From assembly GCF_048773025.1 (NCBI RefSeq), contig NC_133540.1, positions 78,433,501-78,497,500 on the forward strand: 64,000 bases of DNA. The letters are read 5' to 3'. The DNA comes from Camelus bactrianus (taxonomy: Eukaryota; Chordata; Mammalia; Artiodactyla; Camelidae). Below the pieces are notes generated by a model, which saw nothing but the letters and a program-made list of their open reading frames with translations, searched no databases and had not been told where the DNA came from. The position numbers and the translations under genes are program-made. Numbering within the stretch: the stretch's first letter is position 1; the number at the start of each line of letters is the position of its first letter. Positions 39,806 through 53,215 of the stretch are shown here, piece by piece.

Positions 39806-40374
39806 CTGCCATAGCCATGAGTGTGGACAGCAAGCCCTGGCCGAGTTACAGGCAGCCTCAAAGAAGAACCACCTCCTGCTTCTTAAAGTGGACATGAGCT
39901 CGATGGCCTCCATCCAGAGCTTTGCTTAGTGGCTTCTGCGGTAGTATCCAGAGATACATCTACTGGTTAACAATGCTGCAGTCTGTGGTATGTATCTTGA
40001 CTTAACTTCCCCTAAATGCATTTCAAGAGCCTCCTTTCTAGCTCAGGGACCCCAAAACAGGCATCCCCCAAGCCTAACCTGTATACTCTGTGGAAACACT
40101 CTTAAATAGGACACTGTCCTAAAAAGCCTACCTTAAGTTGTAGCTTCAAACTTCACTGTTCCAATCTTGACACATACATGTTCCTGTGGCTTTTCTACTG
40201 AACCCCAATATATCTTCCCCAGACATCATCTCCCTCGGGGTTGTCATTCCATCACCCACCACCTATGTTTTCATCTCCTCCCAGAATTGCCTACAACATG
40301 TACTCCAGAGGGCCTTGATGTCACCTTTGCCACCAACTACATTGGACCCTTTCTGCTCACAAATCTGCTCCAAG
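39792..40374 (+). pseudogene. Short-chain dehydrogenase/reductase fragment (RDH/DHRS-like), two exons
   Basis: The first exon piece (about 39792-39987) encodes ALAELQAASKKNHLLLLKVD, then SSMASIQSFA, a TAG stop (39927-39929), then YPEIHLLVNNAAVC. The second exon (40285-40374) reads on in frame: CTPEGLDVTFATNYIGPFLL, TNLLQ. The NNA motif and the '(N)YxGPFLLT' segment are typical of the classical SDR fold in retinol dehydrogenase and DHRS enzymes. The intron has GT and AG ends, and gtaagg follows the second exon. The N-terminal part with the TGxxxGxG cofactor motif and all exons with the YxxxK catalytic motif are absent. The stop and truncation make it nonfunctional. The exact family member is not identified. 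Confidence 0.82.
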
Positions 40375-41130
40375 GTAAGGAAGGATGGGTGCTTATTTTC
40401 TGTGCTGCCCCTGTGTCTTCATTCCTCTGGCATTTTCGTGGCTTACTGCCTCCCATGGTACCCAGATGCTTGCTGAACGATGACCCGGTACACTTTTGCT
40501 GGACACAGAAGGGGAACCCACTTGGCACCAGCCAGGATTAGGAGGCTGGTAATGGAATCAGTCAGCCCCAGATGCAACCAGCAAGAAGATGTAAGATCTG
40601 TACAGGCCGCCTCTCCTTCCCCCAAGTCTGAATACTAGCCAGACCAGTAGTCAGTCATCTCAACAAAAGCTTTTTGAGGTCACTAGGCTACTAGGATTAA
40701 GGACATTCTTCCTGGGGAGGTGCGGGTGAGTGGCAGGTACATTCTCCCTAACAATGTTTTCTAGATTATCTAATAACCTCTTAAAAAGCAAATTAGTTTT
40801 TAGCCAGGTAATACATGTCCAAAGTACAAAATAGAAAGTGTGAAAGTATACAAAAGGATATACAGAAAAAGAATAAAAGGAAGAAAAGGAAAGAAAAAAA
40901 AAAGGTTCCTTCTCTCCTTGAAAAGCAGCTACCAATTCCCCTCCTCGGGGTGGGGGTGGAGGGAACTATTGTTGCCAGGGCCTCATGTACCCTTTAGAGG
41001 GAAATTAAATTAACCCCCACTGGAAAGTGAAGAAAGAGCAAGGTCAAACTCTATGCATTTGCAAGTATAAATGTTTTCTTCCCCTTTTCAAAAAGTGTAA
41101 TATGCTACAACACCCTCTCTGTACCTTGCT
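40375..41130. other. Tail of the gene island, no further exon seen
   Basis: Probably intron sequence of the dehydrogenase fragment at first, then AT-richer DNA with an A/G-rich patch at 40855-40905. I looked for the next SDR exon (catalytic tyrosine region) and did not see it. Confidence 0.5.
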
Positions 41131-41433
41131 TAGTAATAGTTTCTTAAACTGTCTTCTCTCCTGTCTTCCCTTCTGCCACTAAATCACCGTTCATCATACC
41201 ACTGTCTTGCTTCAGGTCCTCTGAAGGTACTCTATGCTTTATAGATATAAAAACTAAGCTGCTTCTCTCCACTTTCAAGTCCCTCTGCAGACAGAACCTC
41301 ACCGTTGCCTTTCCCAAACCTACACTCTTGTCACCAGCCAGTCAATCTGTATCTCTTGGACCACACTCTGTTTTTTAATTCTGGCTGCACTTTTGCACAT
41401 CTGTTTTCCTTTATCTGGAATATTCATTTGTAA
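41131..41433 (+). mobile_element. LINE-2 fragment
   Basis: 'cttgcttcaggtcctctgaa', 'cagacagaacctcaccgttg' and 'tttcctttatctggaatatt' follow the L2 3' pattern. It abuts the right copy of the flanking repeat. Confidence 0.6.
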
Positions 41434-41572
41434 GATCTTATGTGTTTCAAGAAATGTACTTGATACAAATAAATATTTAAAAGACCAGGTTTAGTAGGCT
41501 TTTTTTTTTTTGGTTGAATTCTGGTCCTTCCATTTATAGGCTTGAGACTTTTTATACGTGAATCTCAAAATT
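41434..41572 (+). repeat. Flanking direct repeat, right copy
   Basis: Matches 36629-36772, in direct orientation, at about 92% by eye. It then continues into MIR-like sequence (41573-41690) that differs from the left copy. Confidence 0.9.
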
Positions 41573-41695
41573 TCAGTTTTGGTTTCTGGAAAATAAGAAA
41601 AATAATGCTTTTTAATCAAAAGAGTAATTTATAGATTAAATAAAGCATAAAGTCCAGTGCAGGACACTTAGATAAGTATTATTATTTTTAAAGCA
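41573..41695 (+). mobile_element. MIR SINE 3' part
   Basis: 'tttctggaaaataagaaaaa', 'gtccagtgcaggacacttag' and 'ataagtattattattttt' resemble the MIR 3' end and continue the right flanking repeat. Confidence 0.65.
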
Positions 41696-42069
41696 ATTAT
41701 AATTTTTATTCAGTTAAAAGAGCATGTATAGATGTGGAAAATGTCTTAGATGTGATGACAGAGGGAAAAAAGGGGAAATAAAATATCTTTCCAAATGTTC
41801 TAGCTACTTGTTCAGAGCATGATAAAAATAAAATTCGAGCACGCCAGAAATAAATTTTATCCTTGTCTCCTGCCTCATTTAATCTTCCATCTCTGATCAT
41901 TACTCTTTTAAGGTCTCCTAAATGCCCTAGGTCAATACACTTCTTAAACAAATATTTATTATTGCTCACAAATTTATCGACCAGCTGATGGTTCTGACTG
42001 GGTAGACTCATGCATCTATAGTCAGCTGCAGGTTAGATGGACAATTATATTGATTTTTAAAAATATATT

Positions 42070-42960
42070 TTGTTTTTTTTCAGAGCAGTTTTAGGTTCAC
42101 AGCAAAATCAAGTGGAAGATACAAATATTGCCCATATACCTCATTTCCCCACACATGCATAGCCTCCCACATTATTAATAAGCCCATCAGAGTGATACAT
42201 TTATTACACTTAATGAACCTACACTGACAAATAATTGTCATGCAGTGTCCATAGCTTACATTAGGGTTCACTCTTGGTGTTGTACACTCTACGGGTTTGG
42301 ACAAATGTAGAATGACATGCATCTGCCATTATAGTATTACACAGAGCAGTTTCATTGCCCCCCAAAATCCTCTCTACACCACCTATTCATCCTCTCTCTC
42401 CTCTAACCCTTGGCAACCACTGTCCATAGTTGTCTTTTCTAGAATATCAAATAATGTAAGTCATACAGCATTTAGTCCTTTCAGATTGGTTTTTCACTTA
42501 TTGATATGCATTTAAGATTCCTCTATATCTTTTCATGACTTTTTACTTAATCTAGATGTACCACCATTTATCCATTCACCCCCTGAAGAACATCATGGTT
42601 GCTTCCAAATTCCAAAATTTTGGAATTCCAAAACTTCCAAATTTTGACAATTATGAGTAAAGCTGCCATAAACATCCACATGCAGGATTCTGTGTGGACA
42701 TAAGTTTTTTACATTTGAGTAAATAACAATGAGCATGATTGTTAGATCCTATATAAGAGTATGTTTAGTTTTGTGGAAAAAAAAAAAAAAACTGCCAAAC
42801 TGCCAAACTGTCTTTCAAAGTGGCTGTGCTATTTTGCAATCCCACCAGCAATGAATGAGAGTTCCTGCTGCTCCACTCCCTCACAATCCAGGTACTTCTT
42901 TTAATTTTCCTGTCATTATTCTGTTTTATTCTGGTTAATTTTTATAAGTGTTATAACAAT
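42070..42960 (-). mobile_element. Old L1 3' fragment, reverse
   Basis: Plus-strand reading follows a reverse L1M-type 3' end: 'gagcagttttaggttcacag', 'cacctattcatcctctctct', 'cccttggcaaccactgtcca', 'ccattcaccccctgaagaac' and 'gcaatcccaccagcaatgaa'. The A-run at 42778-42792 is a later insertion or expansion. Confidence 0.85.
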
Positions 42961-44390
42961 TTTTTGTATGCTTGAAGCCCCTCTTGACATTTCTAGTCCC
43001 TGTGCCACCCTGTAGCTTTATCTGTTAACTGACAAATGTCATTGGGCCTCTAAATCCAAGAACTGCCATTAGCAAGTGGTCTCTATTCCTTAATGTAATT
43101 TCACATCACATCACATGACATCATAGCATGATGTGACGTGACGGCACAAAACAACATAACACATAAAACTGTGCAATCTGCCCATCACCCTAATCTTACT
43201 CCTCACCAATACCTGCTTAGGAATTGTCTATTCCCATTTCTGAAAACACTTTTTATTGTTTCCTCCCTGTTTTGTTTTTTCTTACCACTATCACTACCCC
43301 ACAACTCTATTTTCAATAAACCACAAGCTACTTGAGGGCAAGAAGTGAATCTGATGTTTACTATACTTACAACTTATATTTATTAAATATAAATATAAAT
43401 ATAAATAGATTTACTGAATAAGTGATCAGGATGTGTATTTATATAAGCATATTTGGAAAAAAATTGTCTCACACTTCAAAAAAATTTTTTTTAATGTTTT
43501 GATCATGTTCAATAAAATCAATTGCTTCTAAAAAATTCAGCTGAGTTTTTGGGGGATGATATCAAACTGTACTGTAACACATTGTCTTTTAGATAACACT
43601 ATATTCACTTTGGTAAAATTATATTCATAATTTTTCTTAATATTTTCAAAAGAAAAGAGAGAATGAATGTATATATATGTACTTATCATGTTAGTATCAC
43701 AGTTATGCTGGTTATGTATGTGATTACAACTAACGAGTTTTGTGGGTTTGGTTGAATTTTATCTGAAATTTATTTATTCAACACTGGAAGGATAGTCTCA
43801 GTTAATATAGACTTCTAGCTTTGTCTGTAAGAACTTAAAGAATAAAATTTCATTTTTTTCTGATGTCTATCATTTCTTTTGAGCAGTTTCCGAACAATCT
43901 CATTTAGCCTCTTTGAAGATAACATATTTCCATTTTATCGCATTGCTTTTCCTTTGTGTTTCATTTTTACTAGTTTTCTTGTCATACACCTGGAAGTGAT
44001 TTTTCTCTCTATTTATATTTCATAGATTGCACTGAATCTGTGGCTTTTAAAAAAAAATCGGGTGTATTATCTCCTAAAATTATTTCTCTTCCATTTCCTC
44101 TTCTGCTTTTCATGGATTCTAAACTCACATTACAGATATGTAAGGCCTTCTCAGTATTTATATCTATTTTCCATCATTTTATGATTCTCCATATACATTA
44201 GCTTGGACATTTTCCATTGACCTATCTTCTGGTTCACTAATCCTCTCTACTTCCATTTCCAATTTGCTATTACAACTCTTTTCATTTTTTGTAATTTTAA
44301 AATATACAATTAACACATTTTTTAGTTTCAGCATTCCATTTTATTCTTTTATAACTTCTTATTCTCAGAGGACATTTCCATTTTAGCATT
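42961..44390. other. AT-rich intergenic DNA
   Basis: No gene seen. An imperfect palindrome rich in 'tgatgtgacgtg'-like steps lies at 43098-43144. The stretch at 43830-44380 is T-rich and may hold old reverse L1 sequence. Confidence 0.5.
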
Positions 44391-44860
44391 TGTGATAGGC
44401 TGAATAATGGCTCCCCAAAGATGTTCATGTCCTACTCTCAGAATTTGTGAATATGTTATTTTACGTGGTAAAAGTGACTTTGTAGATGTGATTACATTAA
44501 GATTCTTGAGAAAGGGGGATTATCATGGATTATCTGGGTGGCCACAATAAAATCACAAGAGTGTAAGAGGGAGGCAGGAGGCAAAGAGGAGAAGATGATG
44601 TGAGAACAGAAGCAGAGATTTGAGTGCTATGGACACAGACCATGGAATGCTAGCAGTCTTTAGAGGCTGAAAGAGGCAAGCAAATGATTCTCTCCTAAAG
44701 CTGCCAGAAGGAACCAGCCTGGCTGACACTTTCATTTTAGTCCCGTAAGACTCATTCCAGACTTCTGATCTCCAGAATTATAAGATAATAGCTTTGTGTT
44801 GCTGTAAACTCCTAAGTCTGGGGTGATTTGTCACAGCAGCACTAGGAAACCAAAATATAC
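44391..44860 (+). mobile_element. MLT1-type MaLR LTR fossil
   Basis: Starts 'tgtgataggctgaataatgg' near 44391 and follows MLT1 throughout: 'ccccaaagatgttcatgtcc', 'ggattatctgggtggccaca', 'gagggaggcaggaggcaaag', 'ctgccagaaggaaccagcct' and 'gatctccagaattataagat', ending near 'cagcactaggaaaccaaaat'. Nearly whole, solo, and very old. It has no internal region. Confidence 0.93.
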
Positions 44861-47800
44861 ATCATTTTTCTTAAACATTTATTTATAAACATATTCATTA
44901 CAAAGTTTGTACCTGATAACCAACATCACTGGGTCATCAATGAGTTAAGTTACATTATCTGTGCTCCCCGGATTTTCCTTATTGATATGTCTGATAGTCT
45001 GTGTTTGAATGTTTAACATTGCATATGAAAAGTTATGACACAGATATGTTTTATCTTTCTCCACAGAAGGTTCACTTTATTTGCTGTTAGGTTGCCATAG
45101 TGGGTTAACTTCACTCTAATTTTCATTCACTTTCTGCTTATTTTTCTGCTTTTTTCCTTGCACAAGATTGAAGCTTAAAGATTCCGCAATGCATTGGACA
45201 CAGTTCCCTGTGTCTCCCTTCAAACTGGGATTTTGGCCACACAAGTTTCTGATTTTCTTTTCTTTTTGTTAAACTCTATAAGATTCCCAAATGTTTTGCT
45301 GGCTTCTCTATTAGGCAAAACTCTCTGCCTGCTTTTTCAGTCGCTCACTCTGTGCTAAGACTCATTAATATTTTGAGGGCCCCATGTAACACGGTCTAGT
45401 TTAAGCTTTGTATACACTATACGTTAGAAACATTGCTTTCACTTTACATATGTGAATCCTAAGGCTGAGAGATGTTACACAACTTGCCCAAAACAGCACA
45501 GGTAGAATTGGAAGCAGCTATCTCTCTAACCTGCACATTCACTTCACTACGGAGGAATACCTCCCAGATGTAATTTAAAATGAATGAGAAAATGTTAACA
45601 GAAATAGAAATAGGAACTAAATTTATGGAAGTGCTAATTAATTTTAACTTCTTCAAACATTATCATATTTTGTTCTCTAGCTGAAAGAGGTAGGAGATAA
45701 AGTGTTTTTGAATTTTAAATATTTAGCCTATTATTAAAGTTAATGGGTATAAGCAGTAGCAGTAAACAATTTTTTGCAAGAAGACTTTTTAATATATAGA
45801 TGACATAAATAGAAATGAATAGAATGCCATAATTAGAAGGGAACATAACTCAACCTACAGCTCCTACAAAAATTTTTGTAATAGTGTCCATGGAAATTTT
45901 TATAATAGCACCCACTATAACTGGTCATCACTGAGTTTTTATACCATCTCCTGATACTCCATTTTGGGACAAATTAATTTTTCTTATGTTTAGCAGTCAA
46001 TAAATCTATGTTTGTTTCTATTGGTTGTTTTTCTGGTTATAGAGAAAAGATTTTGCAAATATACTGGGAAAGTGCATACACATGCGAAGAATATAAAAGC
46101 AAGCAAAGTGTATTAAAAGGTTAAGATAAACTCCAAAATAATAGGGTGATAATTTTAACCAGAATAAATAAGGGAGAATCAGTGGGGGAGGTGATAATGC
46201 TATGCTGTCACAGTTAAGATTGTAATGCAGGGAGCAAACAAATAGTTCTATGCTGGGATTTCATAGAGAACAACAACAAAGCAGGTCTTCGTGAAATAGT
46301 ACAAGAATAGTTGGTTGCTTTGCTTTGTATCTTAATATCTTTTCAAACTTTTTTTCTATAAAATGTATTAAAGTGCTAACAAGGATACTAATATGAACAC
46401 ATTAAGAGATTATAATAACTCTAGTAACATATCAGATATTGACATTGTTTTAGACCTAACAATACTCTTAACTTGGATTTTGAAGAGTGTAGGGATAGGA
46501 ATTTAAACTTAATAAGGCTTTGTAAAATCAATACTTATTAAAACTAATGGGTTTTTTTTTCCATTTTTCTTATTGTTTGCAAAAAACAAATAACCAAACC
46601 AAACAAAAACTTTGGTATTTTAAAGCCCCTGGACATTTAAAATCTTCACCTTGCCTGGCTTCTTGTTATTTGACATGGCTAGTAACTGTTCTCAGAAAAC
46701 TCTTTTCCCAGTCTCCCAAGCACCACTCGCTTCTAGTATTTCTCTGACATCTCACAACACTTACTCTATTCTGCTTTTCCTTTTCTACTCTACTGCTTCT
46801 ACCTCATTCTTAAAGTTCTGTATCCCTTAGAGTTATAGTCTAGATTCTCTTCACTCATTCCACAATGTCTCTATGGTAAATATCATCTACTCTTAGATGT
46901 TTAAATATTTATTTTATGTGTCATTATCCTCATGTAATGATTTAGAGAGCCAGGGCCTGGAATTAGCTACATTTGGGTACAAATGACTGAATTACCAAGT
47001 ATGTGAGTTAAGTTATTTAATATCCTAAGTTTAAAAAAAAGGTGTTGTTATGGTGAGAGAAGACCTCATCTTCTTCCTTCAGAAGAGTAACTAATAATCT
47101 GCATTTCATCAATTGTAAGACAATAACTAGATCCTGAGTACATGTAAGTGTGATCTTATCACATGGGTGAGAATTTACTATTCATATCATTTGACCATTA
47201 TTTTGTGTTAACTTTTTCATCTTTTTCTTTTCAACATATAAAGACACTTTATTATCTACGTTATGAATATGTTTTGCATTGCCATACATTTATTATTACT
47301 ATTTATGTAAACTAGTCATTCATTTTGTCACTTGGTTTCTTTTCCAGTTATTATTGTTCTTTGCCTACTTATTGCAGTTTAATTTTATTTAAATTTAGTA
47401 TGTAGTTGATGTATGTAGTTTAATTTTAATTAAAGTTGTGATGGTCTTGCAGTAGTGGAAATCTAAACCCTCCTACATGATCCTCAGAAAAAAGCAGATT
47501 GTATTGCCCTGTGAATGTACACAAAGGAATATCCTCTCTTTTTTCCATGTGTTCACCAACAATTGCATAGAGAGAGAGGATTCAGCTTACCTATTCAACT
47601 ATTTTTGTGGGTTAGTGAAACTACTTAATGTTATTGTTAAATAGTGTTAGAATTTCAATTGAGGATAGACAAGAGGCAATGCTCTCTAATCTATTTCTTC
47701 AGACACCTTCTCAAAACACTGGGGGAGAAAGTAAAATACCAGCTTTTTTTCCCTTAGAACTCAAGACTTCATTTGCCTATGAGCTCAGATTATCATTTGA

Positions 47801-50800
47801 CTCAGAACAGACAGATTTTATTATGTTTTTAGCGTACAGGAAAGGAGACAATTTCCCGTAATAGTGTTCAAAGAATCCCTTCCTTACTCTGTGTCTCTGT
47901 GTTTAAAGCTATTTTGTTCTTGTTGCTAAGGGAAAATAATGCTCCAGGACTGATTATGGTTAATTAACACTCTCATGAAATAGTTCTAGTCTATTATTCT
48001 ACTGCTATTACTATATAACAGAAACACATTTATGAAATGCTGCCTAAGGCTACTAATCAATTTTATATAAATTTACATAGTTCTTGAAATTTTATATAAG
48101 GAAATGCTTTATTTATCCAAGGTCACACAATGAATTGATACTTCTTCGTCATGTTTGTGTATTACCTACGATGAACAAGAATTTAGGTTGTTGCCGTTCC
48201 TTTCAGTGACGAAAATACCATTTTGTAAACAGAATACAATTCGCTACATCATTAGTGCCTCCAAAACTGAATTACTCAGTTTCAAAGAATTCAGTATGTG
48301 AAGAAAAATGACTGAGGCCACCCAAAACCCCTGAATTCTCTATTTACCATATTTCTGAATTTGTATGCATTGAAATTACCATTCTAGATATGGTAGGGAA
48401 GGGATGAGGGAAATTAATCACTTTTATTAATATTATATTTTAAAAACTGCACTTTCCCTCATTTTTAGGACTAACATATCATATCTGACACATTTATTTT
48501 TGTCCTTCACAGTGAGTTACATTTCATCCCTTGGATTATTGGCACAAGGAAAAGGAGAGTCTTGGTGAGGGCCTTTAATAGTTTCATATATCACTTTTTC
48601 TCTGTGACTCAGCATCTCCATTACTAAGTTCAGTTTCGGCTGTTCAGAATTATTCATTCATTTGCAGCACAGAACAGAGGTTAACATTTACTCTGCTTTG
48701 ACTATAGAAGACTGCCTGAAAAGTTCATTCCTCTCACAAATCAGCATAGAATATTTCCTAAAACATTTTAAATGTGATAAATACCTTTCACAATATAAAT
48801 ATACTTAAATATAGTAACACAATTGCTATCTTGGCCAAGTCACAATCACCTCTGACTAACTTTGTTTCTGTATCGGGCTACATGTACTACACACTATACA
48901 TACACACTGATTAGACTATAGATATCTTAGAGAAAACTTTCTTTTGAAAAATGTTGCATATCTGTGTACCCCAAAGTTAGTGTAAAAAGCAGAATTTGAC
49001 TTTTACCAGCTAATATCGATTTTAAGACTGCTTAGCAAAGAGAGAAAGAACGACTTCCATTTTCTGTTTTGCTCCGTCTGGTGAACAGCATCTGTGGTGC
49101 TGCTGTCGTTGATGCTGCAAGAGCTGAACTAGATTTTCCAACTCTTATTAAAAAAAAAAAAGAGATACCATTGTTTTGACTTTCACAGCAGTTGTCAGGG
49201 GAAAACACTTTATATTCTTTGTATGTTTCTGAGTGTGGAAACAAAATATTTTATCAGTTCTAATAATTTTTCCCATTATGATTTCAAATTTTGAATCTAT
49301 GATATAATAGGTCAAACATTAGTTACCAAATGGGCAGAATCTGCAGGCAAGTAGGAAATAGAAACTTACATTTATGATGATTTTTAAATTCTGCCTCCAA
49401 CATAACTATATACCAGCACTGTTTTGAAGACTTAGGACATTCAGCTTTTATAAGTCTATATTATTTGATCCATAAGCAAGAATATTTTATAACAGTTAAA
49501 AAATTGCATTAGTAAAAATAAGCTATGTGGTTTTATTATTATTGTTATTATTATTTTTATTTTTGAGTAAATGACTTTCCCATTTATCTTTTTATTCATG
49601 ACTCTGGTTGCTAAAAACACATCTAGGTTTAACATGAAAACATCAAATCTTTTTGATAATGCATGAATTTGTTAGTTAAGGTGGTATAAGCAGTGACCAC
49701 TTCTGTGCGAAATCTAAATATGTATCACACAAAGTTAAATAAAAACTCTTTTAGAGATGCTTTTTTATTAAATAGCATTAACTTGTTGGAATTACCAAGT
49801 TATTTATCTTATAGATTTACTCAAATCTGGTCAGGAAAATTGCTTTTTTGTGGTGTTATTTACTTAGTTTCTCTATTTACCATATTTCCTGTAAAACAGC
49901 AATCATAACTAGAGGTTTGATTAGAGTTATAGTCAACTTTTGAAGATGAGAATAATACTGATTATTAGTACTTTCTGCTTTATTAAACTATGAAGCACAC
50001 AATTTCAGATGTTGCATATTTATTAATGTAGACTTTGATCAGTAGATAGAGTGCTGACAGCCTGATCGCTCCACTATAAAATTCCTCACATTTTCTCCTA
50101 ATCCTTTAATATCGTACTGATTTTTGTTTAGAGTCATTGTTCCATTATAAGCTGCAAAATGGAATATTCTAATTCTATTTTTAATGCTGAATGTATTAGG
50201 TAAATTCTTCTATAAAGAAAAATTTCCCTTTTTAACCAGCTGGTTATGCTAAAATAAAAAGGTAGATGATTGACTTTATTCCTATATTGTCAGTTTTTAC
50301 AGTAACACAATGCTGTCCTAACAAACTCAAATATCATATCTATTAATATTGTTATGAATTCATGCATTTTTTAAAAAATAAATTGTAGTCTTTCTGGCTC
50401 ATATTGTCTCAAGTTGGGCCAGGGGCAGAGACTTGAGTGGTCTATGCTGTTCTCTGGACAAAGTACTTTTAAAATTTGATAGTTTTCTTGCTTTCTAGCC
50501 CAAGAGGATGCCTGTCCGGAACATTTCCTTTCCAGCTCTGAATCAGCCCATTTCTTAAAAGATTCTTGGTTATTTCCAATTGGAAGTGATGTTTACAGGA
50601 TGTGGTCTAGGATCTAGGAATGAAAACTGCTGCTTAAGAATTAATTTTTCTTGACTTTTCAATGAAAAGACCAAGAAATTAAATGTTTAGAAAATGATTT
50701 GTGCTTACCTTTTAAAGGCCCTGTCATCAAATAAAGTCACATTGTAGGAAAAAAAAAAAAAAAAAAGAAAGTGACCTGTGTACTTGCATAGTTATCTTAT

Positions 50801-51552
50801 TAATTTAATATATGGTTAAGTTCATTTGCCTCATCTCTTTCCTATTTTAAAAGACTGCTCTTTTCTTTTTAACTTACATTTTAAGTTATTCCAGGTAAAT
50901 TTTGTACTAAAAAAATTAAAAGAAAAGCATGAAAAATGAAACTATAGGCTAATTTTGTTCATAATATAAACTGTAATTTAAATAAAATACATAAGTGAAA
51001 CATCCATTGTATGGAAAATATACTACATAATAGCCCAGTTAAATTATTCCAGATTATATTAAATTAGGTTATTACTTAAAGAATCAATGTGCGTTACTCA
51101 TTAAAAGATTTATGAGAAGGTGTATATGACTGTTTTGCTAAAGTCATAGAATATTTTAAAACAACTGTCCATTTATGATAAAAAATGAAAACTCTTACAT
51201 CTAGGAATGGAAGGGAAATGCTTTCAGTGGTAACTTAATCTATAAATAATTAAAGTAAATATATTTGCCAGTGAAACATTGAAAACCTTTCCTTTTACAT
51301 TGTAAGTAAAGTGAATATTACTACTATCACATGAATGATCAGTGTCAGTTCAGAAAGACAAGACTATTTTATAAATTATAAGCATCATAATAATTCAAAA
51401 AACCTCATTATTTCAAATGATATGATTATATACAAGAAATTCTAAATAATAAACAAATAAATTCTTAGATTAAAATGTGCATTTACAATTTTGTTAGATA
51501 AAATTTTTTAAAAATTATTATATTTCTATTGCACTTAGCAAATAAATGTACA
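44861..51552. other. Gene-poor AT-rich DNA
   Basis: About 6.7 kb with no recognised gene. A reverse MIR fragment is likely at about 45390-45520 ('cacaacttgcccaaaacagc'). A short reverse MaLR-like scrap is possible at 50700-50750, followed by an A-run. Open frames here are all shorter than about 80 codons and lack features. Confidence 0.55.
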
Positions 51553-51823
51553 GGCGTACCTCAAAGATATTGCAGGTTTGAATAGAGACCACTGCCATAA
51601 AGTGAATATCACAATCAAGTGAGTCACATAAATCTTTTGGTTTCCTAGTGCATATAAAAACAAGTTTACACTATATTGTAGTCTATAAAGTGTGCAACAG
51701 CATTATGTCCTAAAAATAATATTTATATCTAATTAAAAATAATGCTATTAGAATTATGACACAAATAGAATTGCTTGATGCAGGGTTGCCAAAAACCTCT
51801 AGTTTATAAAAAATGCAATTGAA
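51553..51823 (+). mobile_element. Tigger-type DNA transposon, internally deleted
   Basis: Begins 'caggcgtacctcaaagatat', continues 'aaagtgaatatcacaatcaa' and 'ctatattgtagtctataaag', then jumps to the other end of the transposon ('gcttgatgcagggttgccaa', 'gtttataaaaaatgcaatt'). The transposase region is missing. It is a non-autonomous relic of a pogo-like (TcMar-Tigger) element. Confidence 0.85.
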
Positions 51824-52170
51824 AGAAGGTGGTCAAAAAGTACAAACTTCTAGTTATAAGATAAATAAGCACTAGGGATATGAAGTACAACATGATGACT
51901 ATAGCTCATACTGCTATTTGTGATACAGTAAAGTTTACAGACAGTAAATAATTCTCATCACAGGGAGAAATTTCTTTCCCTTTTTTCCTTTCTTTCTTTT
52001 CTTTCTTTCTTTTTTTTTTTAAATCTATATGAGAAGATGGATGGTAGCTGCACCTATTATGGTAATTATTTCACAATATATGTAAATTAAACCATCATGT
52101 TGTACTCCTTAAACTTACACAGTGAATGTCTGTCAATTATTTCTCAATAAAACTGGGGGAAAAAAGACTA
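51824..52170 (+). mobile_element. L1M-type LINE 3' end
   Basis: 'tacaaacttctagttataag', 'gggatatgaagtacaacatg', 'atggtaattatttcacaata', 'catcatgttgtactccttaa' and 'tcaattatttctcaataaaa' match an old L1 3' UTR. A TTTC-rich tract (about 51975-52020) sits inside. It abuts the Tigger relic. Confidence 0.78.
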
Positions 52171-52845
52171 TGAAAATGTAAAAGTCCCTAGGAAGACTGA
52201 TCAAGAAGAATTAAGAGAGGACATTAATTATTTTTAGCAAGTGAATAGGAGAGCTTTGCTACAGATCCTACAGACATTAACAAGGTAAGAGGATAAATAA
52301 ACATCTTTATGCAAACCAAGTCAAAAATTTATTTTAAATACACAAATTCCCAGAAAAACACAACTTTCTATAAAAATAGAAAATTTTAAATGTCTAAAAA
52401 TTTAATATCTGTTTAAGAAATTGAATCAATAAATATGATAATGCTGGTGGTGATGATATTTGAAGAAACTGTTAGATACTGGCTTCAAATTTTTATATTG
52501 TGGGATTTTAATTAGCCTAATGCCTAGAATCTCACTCATATATATATATTTTTAAGTATAAATGATGTTTATTGGTTAAGACTGAGGTTCTACATTTTGT
52601 TTCAATCATATTTTTTACTCCCCTTCCTTTATTACTTAGCTAGGTATTAGCTATTACTTAGCCAAATGACAGTTTTCTTTAATCTACTAAAGCATATTCC
52701 ATGACACAAAGGTAGAAACCATGTTGGAGATATGTATATTTCTGTTCATAAAGCTCTGATTCTGCAGAGGTAGAAATAAAGCACGTGACCCAAATGACAA
52801 GGGCCAAAGCACTTCTATATATCCAGGGGCTGCGCAACATTAGCA

Positions 52846-53215
52846 TAATGGTTAATTTTATGTGTCAACTCGCCTGGGATGAGAGATGCCCAGATAAAAC
52901 ATCATTTCTTTTGTATTCCTGTTGACTGGAGAAGGGATTGCCTGAGAGAGGAATTGAGAGAAGGAAGTAGGCATGCTCAGTTCAGTCTTTCCTTCCCTTT
53001 ATTCAGATCTGACTTCCTGCTGAGATGAAGACTTCTGGTCTGCTCTTTTCTCTGCAGATAATAAACCTGCTTGCTTTTCTTGAGGAGAGCTGCAATCGTC
53101 CAATGATGTCTACAACTGGGAGGACAAATTGTCCTCTGGGACAAAATATTAGCAAGACTGCCAATCTGAAGACATTTTCTCGGATTGATTATATCAATAA
53201 TAAAAGTAATATTTA
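52846..53215 (+). mobile_element. MLT2-like ERVL LTR fossil
   Basis: Starts 'atggttaattttatgtgtca', then 'actcgcctgggatgagagat' and 'gcccagataaaacatcattt', the usual start of MLT2-type LTRs. The right part is weaker, and the right end is approximate. Confidence 0.65.

Noticed and set aside
50380-50766. Possible processed pseudogene with AATAAA and an A-run
   Set aside because: The last 50 bases resemble a reverse MaLR scrap ('ccctgtcatcaaataaagtc'), no coding remnant was seen upstream and no target duplication was found.
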